Of a DNA stretch of 42,706 nt, positions 1 through 7,445 are shown piece by piece. Made by a program: the position numbers and the translations under genes. Below the pieces are notes generated by a model. The model searched no databases and was not told where the DNA came from. It worked only from the letters and a program-made list of their open reading frames with translations. How positions within the stretch are numbered: position 1 is the stretch's first letter; every line of letters starts with the position of its first letter. The DNA is from Oscillospiraceae bacterium (GTDB lineage Bacteria; Bacillota; Clostridia; Oscillospirales; Oscillospiraceae): assembly GCA_017452605.1 (NCBI GenBank), contig JAFTMB010000014.1:1-42706 (forward strand), given 5' to 3'.

Positions 1-459
1 CAGTAGATTATATACTTCTGCGACAGAAAAGAAAATAAGTCTGGTTTTCGACTGCAATGTGATTGCAAACAATTTGGATATCTTCACGATAAGTCCTCAA
101 TTCATTTGTAAATTCACATTGCAACAGTTCGTTTCCCAAATTTAAAACATAAGATTTTGATGATTCTTGCCCTTGATTTTGCCCTTATTATCTCTCGGCA
201 CAAGGGTAAAACGGTGTAACACCGTACGATGGGATGAAATGAGTTGTTTGCGGAAAATCCTTTATTTAAGGCGGTTTTAGAGCATTTTGCTACGTGTTAT
301 GAATAAGCAATAACATCTCAAAAAATCTTGCTATTCAAATTCCAATTTATCGAACTGTTCGACATGTTGAAATTTATCTGTGTGCCTTAAAATCTATCCC
401 TGCCTTCAAGCAGGAAGCGGCGTCTATTAGGGGTAAAGCATTTGCGAATCTGCAAAAAA
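1..459. other. AT-rich intergenic region, no gene supported
   Basis: This stretch is visibly richer in A and T than the coding DNA that follows. I found no open frame with a credible start and ribosome binding site. On the minus strand two overlapping frames stay open for roughly 58 codons, one ending at the TAA at 8-10, but neither has an ATG or Shine-Dalgarno sequence, so they could be chance or a decayed gene. A near-perfect 7-bp inverted repeat sits around 212-226, and a weak 5-bp hairpin (399-414) lies just past the end of the minus-strand AraC gene. The latter is a poor terminator candidate. Confidence 0.5.
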
Positions 460-1251
460 CTACCCTTTTCTGTTTTTCCCTGCCAGGTATGCACTGGGGG
501 ACATGCCCATGCGCTTGGAAAACACCCGGTTAAAGGTGCGGATGGAGGAAAAGCCCGAGGCATAAGCCGCCTCGGTTATGGAACTTCCCTGCTCCATGAC
601 CCGGCAGGCATTGGCGATACGCAAACCGTTCAGAAACTCCGCAAAGCCCATACCCATCCGTTCCTTAAAAACATGACAGATATAATACTTGCTCAAATGG
701 AGCTGCTCTGACACCATATCCAGTGTCAGCGGCTCCGTATAATTTTCAATGCAGAAAGTCAGCAGCGACTTGACCGTATCCTGATTGGCGGTTACCTTTG
801 TCAGTGGCATTTCCGGCAGGATCGCTGCCAGAATTGCCATAAGATATCCCTTAATCATAACCTTTTTCAAGGGTAAATCCGACCGGTAAATGGTAAGGAT
901 TGTTTCCATCTGCTTCTGCATATCTTTGGGCAGTTTTTCCGCCGGCAAGACGGCATTTACCGGCACCTGCTTTTCGAAAATATTTTCAAAATCCGCAAAA
1001 AGATCCGGCGAGAAAATCATCATATATGCCCGGGTAGGCGACTGATCCTGATAGTAATGGATCTGATTGGGAAACGCAAGAAACAACCCTCCCGTTTCCA
1101 GCAGAAAACCGCCGTTATCGGCATGGGCGATGCTGCTTCCCTCCACCAGATAGATCAGTTCCAACTGGGTGTGAATATGGGGAATGGTGATCAGATTCCG
1201 CAGTTCGCTGGCTGTCAGATCCGCTGTTCGCGGTTCAATTTCATATAACAT
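460..1251 (-). CDS. AraC-family transcriptional regulator with N-terminal cupin domain
   Basis: The 263-residue protein has the usual AraC layout. Residues about 1-150 form a cupin-like ligand-sensing half, with IPHIHTQLELIYLVEG and FPNQIHYY typical of sugar-responsive members. The C-terminal ~100 residues hold two helix-turn-helix units (LDMVSEQLHLSKYYICHVFKE and ITEAAYASGFSSIRTFNRVF, ending MSPSAYL). It should act as a cytoplasmic DNA-binding activator or repressor. The start is an ATG with GGAG about 7 bases upstream. It is divergent from the epimerase/dehydrogenase cluster at 1386-4481, separated by a 134-bp control region, so it most likely regulates that cluster in response to its substrate. 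The inducer cannot be read from the sequence. Confidence 0.9.
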   Translation of the reverse strand: MLYEIEPRTADLTASELRNLITIPHIHTQLELIYLVEGSSIAHADNGGFLLETGGLFLAFPNQIHYYQDQSPTRAYMMIFSPDLFADFENIFEKQVPVNAVLPAEKLPKDMQKQMETILTIYRSDLPLKKVMIKGYLMAILAAILPEMPLTKVTANQDTVKSLLTFCIENYTEPLTLDMVSEQLHLSKYYICHVFKERMGMGFAEFLNGLRIANACRVMEQGSSITEAAYASGFSSIRTFNRVFSKRMGMSPSAYLAGKNRKG

Positions 1252-1304
1252 CTCGTTTCTCCATAATTACAGCAATATTTGTCTACTTTTATCCTTTGCA
1301 TGAC

Positions 1305-1332
1305 TTGAATTATATCTCATTTTCGTTAAAAT
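1305..1332 (+). promoter_or_regulatory. candidate promoter for the epimerase/dehydrogenase cluster
   Basis: TTGAAT (1305-1310), a 16-bp spacer and TAAAAT (1327-1332) resemble a sigma-A promoter. It lies in the intergenic region between the divergent AraC gene and the epimerase gene, where an AraC operator would be expected. The match is imperfect and the surrounding DNA is AT-rich, so chance is possible. Confidence 0.35.
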
Positions 1333-1385
1333 GTAAATATAGACCTCTAAAATTTCATGTCAATTCAGGAAAGGTGGCTATATTT

Positions 1386-2207
1386 ATGGACAAAAACAAG
1401 ATCGCATTACAGCTGTATTCCGTCCGCGACGACGCAGCAGCAGACCTCTACGGTACACTGAAGGCCGTAAAATCCTTTGGCTACTCCGGCGTAGAGTTCA
1501 CCCACGGCCTTTGTTCTCATGATCCGCTGGGAATTAAAGCCATGTGCGAGGAAATCGGGCTGGTCCCCCTGTCTTCTCATGTGCCCTATCCGACGCTGAA
1601 AGACGATCTGGAAGCAACAATTGACTGCTACGTAAAATTAGGCGTATCCTATGTGGTAATCCCGTATTTGAACGCGGAGTGCCGCTACGGCACCGAAGGT
1701 TTCCCGGAATTCCTGGAAAGTCTTCCGGCAATCGGCAAGGCGCTGAAGGACCGGGGCATCGTGATGCAGTATCACAACCACGACTTTGAATTTGTAAAAA
1801 CGGAAAGCGGCGAGTATATGTTGGACCTGCTGTACCGTACCGTTGGCCCTGAGTATCTGCAAACTCAGCTGGATACCTGCTGGGTCAATGTAGGCGGCGA
1901 AGATCCCGCAGCCTATCTGACCAAGTATGCCGGCCGCATCCCCACTGTCCATTTGAAGGACTTTGCCGGTTGCCGCTCGGAGAATATGTACGCCCTCATT
2001 GGCATTGATGACGACAAGAAGCAGGTCGCTTCCGAAAAGTTCCAGTTCCGGCCTCTGGGCAAGGGACTGCAGAACTTCCCCGCAATCATCGACGCCGCAG
2101 ATTCTGCCGGCGCTGAGTGGTACATCGTGGAGCAGGATTCTCCCAGCATGGGTCTGACCCCCATGGAATGCGTCAAAGCCAGTGCAGAATACCTATTAGG
2201 ATTATAA
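1386..2207 (+). CDS. sugar phosphate isomerase/epimerase-like TIM-barrel protein
   Basis: The 273-residue protein belongs to the AP-endonuclease-2-like TIM-barrel family, which includes xylose isomerase-like sugar epimerases and inosose dehydratases. Visible family features are IALQLYSVRDDA at the N terminus, GYSGVEFTH, a metal-site-like YHNHDFEF segment, QLDTCWVNVGG and VHLKDFAG. An upstream in-frame ATG at 1296 exists, but the ATG at 1386 is preceded by AGGAAAGGTGG at proper spacing, and the extra 30 residues do not look like protein, so 1386 is chosen. It is followed 13 bases later by the first Gfo/Idh/MocA gene. The trio resembles inositol or keto-sugar oxidation clusters. The exact substrate is unknown. 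Confidence 0.88.
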   Translation: MDKNKIALQLYSVRDDAAADLYGTLKAVKSFGYSGVEFTHGLCSHDPLGIKAMCEEIGLVPLSSHVPYPTLKDDLEATIDCYVKLGVSYVVIPYLNAECRYGTEGFPEFLESLPAIGKALKDRGIVMQYHNHDFEFVKTESGEYMLDLLYRTVGPEYLQTQLDTCWVNVGGEDPAAYLTKYAGRIPTVHLKDFAGCRSENMYALIGIDDDKKQVASEKFQFRPLGKGLQNFPAIIDAADSAGAEWYIVEQDSPSMGLTPMECVKASAEYLLGL

Positions 2208-2220
2208 GGAGGAAATCATC

Positions 2221-3387
2221 ATGTCAGAAAACATCCTCAACCGCTTTAAGGACGAAACCGTAGAAACCAAGATCGACACCAACAAAAAAATCCGGGTGGG
2301 CATTATCGGCACCGGCTGGATCGCAGAACCCCACGTGCGGTCCTACCTGAAACAGCCTGACGTAGAGATCGTCGCAGGCGCTGACCTTGTTGAAGGCAAG
2401 GCCGAAGAATTCTTCAAGAAGATGGGTGTGGAAGCCAAGTGCTATCGCAGCCACAAGGAAATGCTGGACGACGAATCCCTGCAGCTGGACGCTGTCAGCG
2501 TCTGCACCTACAACCGCACCCATGCCGAGTGTACCATTTACGCGCTGAACAAGGGCATAAATGTTCTGCTGGAAAAGCCCATGTGCGTCACCACGGAGGA
2601 AGCCGTCGAAATCATCAAGGCCGAAAAAGCCAGCGGCAAGGTTCTTTCCATCGGCTTCCAGCCCCGTTTTGACGAAAACATGAAAATGATCAAGAAAATC
2701 GTCCAATCCGGTGCTCTGGGTAAGATTTACTACATCCAGACCGGTGGCGGCCGCCGTCGTGGCATTCCCACGCCCTTCGGCACCACCTTCATTGAAGATG
2801 CCACTGCCGGCATCGGCGCGCTGGGCGATATCGGCTGCTACTCTCTGGACATGGTTCTCAACGCCATTGGCTATCCCAAGCCCCTGACGGTTTCCGGTTA
2901 CAAGTCCGACTTCTTCGGCACCCGCCCCGACTACTCCGGCTACGCCAACAAGGGCAAGCCCGAGCTGGCAGAGAAGTTCCAGGTGGATGACTTTGCCGCA
3001 GCCTTTGTCCGTCTGGAAGGCGGCATCATTCTGGACTTCCGTATCGCATGGGCCATGAACATGGATACCCCCGGCGACACCATCATTCTGGGCACTGAAG
3101 GCGGTCTGCGCATCCCCTCCACCGAGTGCTGGAACGGCAGTGTAGGCGGCGCAATGACGCTGTACCATGAAGTTTGCGGCCAGCAAACCTCGACCGAGAT
3201 TCCCATCGTCAATACCAATGGAAATCTGTTCGATCTGAAAATCCGCTCCTTCGTAGACGCCATTAAGAACGGCACAGCCGCGCCCGTTCCCTCCTCCCAG
3301 ATTTTCTACAACCAGGCCATTCTCGACGGCATCAACAAGTCCGCCGAGCTGGGTCGCGAGATCGAGCTGGATCTTCCCGAAATCTAA
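2221..3387 (+). CDS. Gfo/Idh/MocA-family NAD(P)-dependent oxidoreductase (first of two)
   Basis: The 388-residue protein opens with a Rossmann fold (IRVGIIGTGWIAEPHVRSYL), contains the family's EKP motif (VLLEKPMCVTTEEAV) and a C-terminal beta-sheet substrate domain starting near QTGGGRRRGIP. Family members oxidise or reduce sugars, inositols and their derivatives with NAD(P). The RBS is AAGGAGG seven bases before the ATG. It sits between the epimerase and a second, shorter family member, implying sequential redox steps on one carbohydrate substrate. It is slightly longer than the usual 330-360 residues because of an N-terminal extension of about 25 residues before the nucleotide-binding strand. 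Confidence 0.92.
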   Translation: MSENILNRFKDETVETKIDTNKKIRVGIIGTGWIAEPHVRSYLKQPDVEIVAGADLVEGKAEEFFKKMGVEAKCYRSHKEMLDDESLQLDAVSVCTYNRTHAECTIYALNKGINVLLEKPMCVTTEEAVEIIKAEKASGKVLSIGFQPRFDENMKMIKKIVQSGALGKIYYIQTGGGRRRGIPTPFGTTFIEDATAGIGALGDIGCYSLDMVLNAIGYPKPLTVSGYKSDFFGTRPDYSGYANKGKPELAEKFQVDDFAAAFVRLEGGIILDFRIAWAMNMDTPGDTIILGTEGGLRIPSTECWNGSVGGAMTLYHEVCGQQTSTEIPIVNTNGNLFDLKIRSFVDAIKNGTAAPVPSSQIFYNQAILDGINKSAELGREIELDLPEI

Positions 3388-3407
3388 AAAACACCAAGGA
3401 AAACGTT

Positions 3408-4481
3408 ATGAACAAAACCGGAATTGCCATCATCGGTTTTGGCGGCATGGGTGCCTGGCATGGCAAAACCATCAGCGCCATTGAAGAATTGTCCCTTCGG
3501 GGTACATACGATATTAAGCCCGAGCGTTGCGCCGCAGCGGAGGAACGGGGCATCCACGCCTACGAATCTCTGGAAGCGCTGCTGGCAGATCCCGCAGTGG
3601 ACATCGTCACTGTTGCCATTCCCAACCACCTGCACCGGGATGTCTGTATCCGTGCCATGGAGGCAGGCAAGCACGTGGTCTGCGAAAAGCCTGTGACCCT
3701 GTCTTCCCAGGACCTGCAGGCCATGATCGACGCATCCAAGCGCAACGGCGTACTCTTTACGGTGCATCAAAACCGCCGCTGGGATGAGGATTTCCAAACC
3801 CTGCGCTACATATATGACCAGCACACCCTTGGCCGGGTATTCCGCATTGAATCCCGGGTTCACGGCTCCCGGGGCATTCCCAGCGACTGGCGGAATCAAA
3901 AGGAATTCGGCGGCGGCATGGTGATGGACTGGGGCGTGCATTTGCTGGACCAGATTCTGCACATGATCCATAATCCTCTGGTTTCCGTCTACGCCACCCT
4001 TTCCTACGTCACCAACGAAAACTGCGACGACGGCTTTACCGCCACGCTGAAGTTTGAAGGCGACCTGACCGTTGTGGTGGAGGTTGGCACCAGCAATTTC
4101 ATCAGCCTGCCCCGGTGGTACATGCTGGGCGAAAACGGCAGCGCCATCATCCAGAATTTCGCCCAGGAGGGCAAAATCGTCATGGTCTCCGACTGGGAGA
4201 ACCGGGATGCCGTCCCGGTGGTCACCGCCGCAGGCCTGACCAAGACCATGGCGCCCCGCACCAGCGAAACCATCAAAAAATATCCCCTGCCCGTTCAGAC
4301 AGCGGATGTCAAGGACTTCTACCGCAACGTAGTTAAAGCAATCCGGGGCGAAGAACCCCAGCTTGTCACCCACGCTCAGGTGATGCGGGTGATGAAGCTG
4401 ATGGAGGCCATTTTTGAGTCCGCCCGGGAAAACAAGGTCATTACCGATTTTGAAGCCCGGGTCTGCGCGGCAGGCGAATGA
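3408..4481 (+). CDS. Gfo/Idh/MocA-family NAD(P)-dependent oxidoreductase (second of two)
   Basis: The 357-residue protein has the N-terminal dinucleotide-binding motif (GIAIIGFGGMGAWHGKTI), the CEKPVTLS motif and a C-terminal domain with MDWGVHLLDQI, where the histidine is usual for the substrate pocket of this family. It is distinct in sequence from its upstream neighbour, so the two are old paralogues with probably different steps rather than a recent duplication. It is the last gene of the AraC-adjacent cluster, lying 20 bases after the previous stop and about 50 bases before a strong terminator. The substrate is not identifiable by eye. Confidence 0.92.
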   Translation: MNKTGIAIIGFGGMGAWHGKTISAIEELSLRGTYDIKPERCAAAEERGIHAYESLEALLADPAVDIVTVAIPNHLHRDVCIRAMEAGKHVVCEKPVTLSSQDLQAMIDASKRNGVLFTVHQNRRWDEDFQTLRYIYDQHTLGRVFRIESRVHGSRGIPSDWRNQKEFGGGMVMDWGVHLLDQILHMIHNPLVSVYATLSYVTNENCDDGFTATLKFEGDLTVVVEVGTSNFISLPRWYMLGENGSAIIQNFAQEGKIVMVSDWENRDAVPVVTAAGLTKTMAPRTSETIKKYPLPVQTADVKDFYRNVVKAIRGEEPQLVTHAQVMRVMKLMEAIFESARENKVITDFEARVCAAGE

Positions 4482-4530
4482 TACTGCCATGTGTCACAAA
4501 AATTTCCCTGCATAATATAATATAACAATA

Positions 4531-4557
4531 CCGGCGCGGGTAGATCACCCGCGCCGG
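4531..4557. terminator. bidirectional intrinsic terminator
   Basis: A perfect 11-bp GC-rich stem (arms 4531-4541 and 4547-4557) has a 5-base loop and is followed on the plus strand by a T-rich tract (from 4561). It ends the dehydrogenase cluster and also lies directly after the minus-strand small gene at 4558-4719, so it probably serves both. Confidence 0.9.
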
Positions 4558-4719
4558 TCAGTCTTTTTCCTTTTTCATTTGCAGCCATTCTTTTACAATT
4601 TCCTCGGTGAGCTGGGAGATGCTCCACTTCTTTTCCGCGGCGAGCTGCATCAGAATGTCTTTTGTTGCCTTATCCGTCCGATAAGAAATAAATTCCGTTC
4701 TTTTTTCGGCTTTTTGCAT
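4558..4719 (-). CDS. small ribbon-helix-helix-like DNA-binding protein, 53 residues
   Basis: A short frame encodes 53 residues beginning MQKAEKRTEFISYRTD and ending LQMKKEKD. A short beta-strand (RTEFISYRT) followed by two predicted helices (KATKDILMQLAAEKKW and SISQLTEEIVKEWLQ) fits a CopG/Arc ribbon-helix-helix fold, in which a dimer inserts the strand pair into the major groove. The ATG has a strong GAGGTGAT RBS about 4-6 bases upstream. The gene is divergent from the pilus operon, and its upstream region carries short AT-rich inverted repeats (about 4732-4744 and 4775-4792) suitable as operators. It may autoregulate, act on the pilus promoter region, or be an antitoxin-type orphan; no toxin partner is visible. 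Confidence 0.7.
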   Translation of the reverse strand: MQKAEKRTEFISYRTDKATKDILMQLAAEKKWSISQLTEEIVKEWLQMKKEKD

Positions 4720-4753
4720 AATATCACCTCATATACATGGTATACCTTTTGTC

Positions 4754-4782
4754 TTGACTGTTATAGGTTTATGTGGTATATT
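4754..4782 (+). promoter_or_regulatory. candidate upstream promoter facing the pilus operon
   Basis: TTGACT (4754-4759), a 17-bp spacer and TATATT (4777-4782) match a sigma-A promoter. The -10 region overlaps an imperfect palindrome, so binding of the adjacent ribbon-helix-helix protein could block it. No gene other than the pilus operon lies downstream on this strand. Confidence 0.5.
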
Positions 4783-4920
4783 TGATATATCCTATATGTT
4801 TCCAAATTTCTCCAATTCAAACCCAACCGATTCTGCCCGGCTCCCTGGGGCGGCTGGGCGGAAAACGGCGGGCGAACAGTCATGTTTTTGCGTTTTCTGC
4901 ATTATGTATACTGAAAGCAC

Positions 4921-4949
4921 TTGACTTAAGGGAAGAAAATTGGTATACT
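4921..4949 (+). promoter_or_regulatory. main promoter of the type IV pilus operon
   Basis: TTGACT (4921-4926), 17-bp spacer, TATACT (4944-4949): a near-consensus sigma-A promoter. The predicted transcription start is near 4957, giving a leader of about 105 bases before the first prepilin. Confidence 0.75.
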
Positions 4950-4956
4950 CTAGGGT

Positions 4957-5060
4957 GTTAATAAGGTCGGTAAGTATCCCCTGCCGGCTAAGCCAAACCG
5001 CCTTTTGCTTTTAGGGGCGGTTTGAAAAAAATTCTTTTTCAAAAAGGAGAGACGGTAATT
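4957..5060 (+). promoter_or_regulatory. structured 5' leader of the pilus operon
   Basis: The leader holds a 9-bp stem (4994-5002 with 5016-5024). The loop segment CCTTTT (5001-5006) is complementary to the AAAAGG of the Shine-Dalgarno region (5043-5048), so an alternative fold could hide the ribosome site. It has no good intrinsic terminator. I compared it with the cyclic-di-GMP-I riboswitch consensus and did not see the required conserved elements, so no named riboswitch is called. Confidence 0.35.
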
Positions 5061-6332
5061 ATGAAAGCAAACAGAAAAGGCTTTACCATCACTGAGCTGG
5101 TAATCGTAATCGTTGTGATCGCCATTCTGGCCGCGGTTCTGATTCCCACCTTCGCAAGCCTGATTAAGAAGGCCAACATCTCTGCTGACACTCAGATGGC
5201 CAAGAACCTGAACACTGCTCTGACCATGTATGAGGCATCCGGCAACAAGGTCGATGACTTCAGCGAAGCGCTGGACGCTATGCGTGAAGCTGGCTACCTG
5301 CTGGCTAACATGAACCCCACTGCTGACGGCTGCTATCTGGCATGGGAAAAGGAAACCAATCAGGTTCTGCTGGTTGAACTGTCCGACAATTCCCACAAGG
5401 TGTTGTATCACGCCAAGGAGAACTACGGCGAACCCGATGACTCCTGGTACTTCGCAGTGAAGGATCAGGCCACTGCAGACGCCATTAAGGCTGTTCTGGC
5501 AAATGTCAACACCGAGCTGACCATTCTGGACACCACTGCTCTGAACACTGAGATCAACGGCGACGGTGAGAAGACTGTGTACATCGACGGTAGTATCAAT
5601 GCTGATGACAACAATGTTGTTAAGCTCGACAACGCCAACGCTAACACCACCATCGACCTGGGTAACAGTGTTGTCTCCGGCGGCTCCACTAACGCATCTC
5701 TGGAGGCAATTCCTTTCCAGGTTGAAGCCGGTACTTTGAACCTGGTGGGCGGCACCGTCAGCGCTTCCGCCGCTTTCATCGACTCTGACGGCGACCTCTG
5801 CTATGGTGCCGTGTGGGCAGAAGGTGGCGTGGTGAACGTTGATTCCACTACCTTTGATTGCCCCGACGGAGAGATCCTGCTTGCTTATTGCGGCGCAACC
5901 GGCGCTGTCAACAACGCAACAATCAACACCCACGCAAGCGCGATCAATGTTGGTAGCAACTCCGTTGTTACCGTCGAAAACTGCACGATCAATGTTTTCT
6001 GTGAAGCAATTTGGGTTTCCAGTTCTGGTGGATACAACGACACCAAGGTAACCGTTAAGAGCGGCACCTATAGCGGCACCGGCAATACTCTCGCTATGCA
6101 CGGCGGCACGCTCGTTATCGAAGGTGGCACATTCACCTCTACCAATCCTAATTTGTTTAGATTCTACGCCGCCGATTCTACCCTTGTCATTAAGGGCGGC
6201 ACCTTCAACGGCAAGACCTTCGATGCAAATACCGATCCCGCTGTTATCAAGGGAATGTTCTCTACTGGCACTACCAATTACAGCAATCTGAGCATCGTGT
6301 GGGCAAATGACGCCTGGACCATCACCAACTGA
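5061..6332 (+). CDS. type IV prepilin with large beta-helix-like C-terminal domain
   Basis: The chosen start (ATG after AAAGGAGAG) gives 423 residues. A class III-type prepilin signal, KGFTITELVIVIVVIAILA, puts the cleavage site after Gly7 and Glu at position 5 of the mature chain, as required for pilus assembly. Residues about 30-150 resemble a normal pilin globular part. From about residue 165 to the end the protein becomes a run of short Gly-, Asn-, Thr- and Val-rich rungs (GTLNLVGGTVSAS, GTLVIEGGTFTST, STLVIKGGTFNG), typical of right-handed parallel beta-helices as in pectate lyases and adhesins. Most pilins are 120-200 residues, so this is a pilin with a grafted, probably surface-exposed adhesive or carbohydrate-binding domain. 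It is first in the operon and likely abundant or tip-located. Confidence 0.85.
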   Translation: MKANRKGFTITELVIVIVVIAILAAVLIPTFASLIKKANISADTQMAKNLNTALTMYEASGNKVDDFSEALDAMREAGYLLANMNPTADGCYLAWEKETNQVLLVELSDNSHKVLYHAKENYGEPDDSWYFAVKDQATADAIKAVLANVNTELTILDTTALNTEINGDGEKTVYIDGSINADDNNVVKLDNANANTTIDLGNSVVSGGSTNASLEAIPFQVEAGTLNLVGGTVSASAAFIDSDGDLCYGAVWAEGGVVNVDSTTFDCPDGEILLAYCGATGAVNNATINTHASAINVGSNSVVTVENCTINVFCEAIWVSSSGGYNDTKVTVKSGTYSGTGNTLAMHGGTLVIEGGTFTSTNPNLFRFYAADSTLVIKGGTFNGKTFDANTDPAVIKGMFSTGTTNYSNLSIVWANDAWTITN

Positions 6333-6361
6333 GAATCTATCGTACTGAACTGCATTAAACT

Positions 6362-6392
6362 TACAGCCCGACCCGTATCGGGTCGGGCTGTA
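6362..6392 (+). terminator. strong intercistronic hairpin between two prepilin genes
   Basis: A perfect 14-bp stem (6362-6375 with 6379-6392) and a 3-base loop lie 30 bases after the first prepilin stop. The T-run after it is poor (CGCACTTTCC), so it may be a partial terminator or an RNA-stabilising or processing element that sets different levels for the first and second pilins. Confidence 0.6.
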
Positions 6393-6419
6393 CGCACTTT
6401 CCTAAAGGAGGAAACTATT

Positions 6420-6806
6420 ATGAAAAACCGCAAGGGCTTTACCATTACCGAGCTGGTCATCGTTATTGCTGTTATCGCAATCCTGGCCGCTGTTCTGATC
6501 CCCACCTTCTCCGGCATCATCGGCAAGGCCAATGATTCTGCCAACCTGCAGGAAGCCAGAAGCATTATGACTCAGTACATCGCCTACAAGGACGCAGATG
6601 TCGAAGACGAGTACTATGTTCAGGTCGGCGACGGCAACAACGCTGTTTACTTCAAGGTTCTCAACGGTCAGCTGTCCGACACCAAGGAAGCCACTGCTCC
6701 CACTGCAGCTGGCACTGTTATCGTTTCCAAGGATACCACTGACCCCGACGAGTGGCCTGATGTTGCAGCCATCCCCACCACTGCTCCCGCTGGCGGCAAC
6801 GGCTAA
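6420..6806 (+). CDS. type IV prepilin, likely major pilin
   Basis: The 128-residue protein begins with KGFTITELVIVIAVIAILA and has Glu5 after the cleavage site. Its first 30 residues are nearly identical to those of the upstream beta-helix prepilin, pointing to duplication with domain replacement or to recombination. The globular part is small and the C terminus is a Thr/Pro/Ala/Gly-rich tail (PTTAPAGGNG). The RBS AAAGGAGG is very strong. A short length, strong RBS and flanking hairpins on both sides fit the highly expressed major subunit. It needs PilD for processing and PilB/PilC for assembly, both encoded downstream. Confidence 0.88.
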   Translation: MKNRKGFTITELVIVIAVIAILAAVLIPTFSGIIGKANDSANLQEARSIMTQYIAYKDADVEDEYYVQVGDGNNAVYFKVLNGQLSDTKEATAPTAAGTVIVSKDTTDPDEWPDVAAIPTTAPAGGNG

Positions 6807-6842
6807 TTCGCTTATTTTTCATAGCCCAACATTTTAACCCAA

Positions 6843-6878
6843 AAACACCGCAACACCTCTTGGGGTGTTGCGGTGTTT
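6843..6878 (+). terminator. strong hairpin after the second prepilin
   Basis: A 15-bp perfect stem (6843-6857 with 6864-6878) with a 6-base loop lies after the stop of the 128-residue pilin. Only a short T-run follows. It probably reduces read-through into the minor pilin and assembly genes, or protects the pilin mRNA, rather than ending the operon. Confidence 0.65.
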
Positions 6879-6920
6879 CGGTATGAATCCCATTATTTTG
6901 AAAGAAAGGATGCAAATGGC

Positions 6921-7445
6921 ATGAAGGGTTTTATTCTCCCTGCCCGGGGCGCTAAAAAAGGCTCTTCCCTGGCGGAAATGTGCGTTGTTCTGGCAGTGGT
7001 CTCCATCGTCGCCCTCTTGGTTGTGTCCTTTACCACTATGGTCAGCGCTCGCGGCACAGTGGGCGCAGCCAAATTAAAAATGATGGAAGACCGTCAGCTT
7101 ACAAAAGTGATTTTGGAAAGCTGGCTGAATCAGCTCACCGAAGAAAACGCCGTTATCACCGCTGATGAAAACGGCTTAAGCGCCGCCATTGACGGCGAAG
7201 TATTCTCCGTCACCCTGGAAGAGGATCGGCTCACCGCCGCCATTCCTAACGGCAATCCCCTTTCCTGCCCCATCCACACCATAACCGGCATTACTTTTGA
7301 CGTTATGTCCCATTCCGGCGATGCCATTTACTTCTGCACCGCCGAATATGAGCTGCCCAACCCCTCCGGCGGCGTGATCCAGCGCTCCTTTACCTTCGCC
7401 CTCAACCCCCACATCGGGGATGTGTATGAGGAGGTGGGAGCATGA
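6921..7445 (+). CDS. minor prepilin-like protein
   Basis: The 174-residue protein has a prepilin segment (KKGSSLAEMCVVLAVVSIVALLVVSF) with Glu at position 5 after the predicted cleavage Gly. It is less like the major pilins and carries a 14-residue leader, longer than theirs. The rest is a globular domain with alternating strands and no family motif that I recognise. The in-frame GTG at 6873 lies inside the preceding hairpin, so the ATG at 6921 is used, with AGAAAGGA upstream. Its stop overlaps the next start by four bases (ATGA), implying translational coupling. The role is probably a minor pilin or pseudopilin priming assembly. Confidence 0.82.
   Translation: MKGFILPARGAKKGSSLAEMCVVLAVVSIVALLVVSFTTMVSARGTVGAAKLKMMEDRQLTKVILESWLNQLTEENAVITADENGLSAAIDGEVFSVTLEEDRLTAAIPNGNPLSCPIHTITGITFDVMSHSGDAIYFCTAEYELPNPSGGVIQRSFTFALNPHIGDVYEEVGA

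Noticed and set aside
4957..5060. Cyclic-di-GMP riboswitch in the pilus leader, as known for some clostridial pili
   Set aside because: The leader is short and lacks the conserved GEMM core elements; only a simple hairpin and possible RBS pairing can be seen.
4950..6101. Long minus-strand open frame (383 codons) opposite the beta-helix prepilin
   Set aside because: It is a mirror of the strong codon pattern on the plus strand; it has no RBS, and the prepilin on the other strand has clear motifs.
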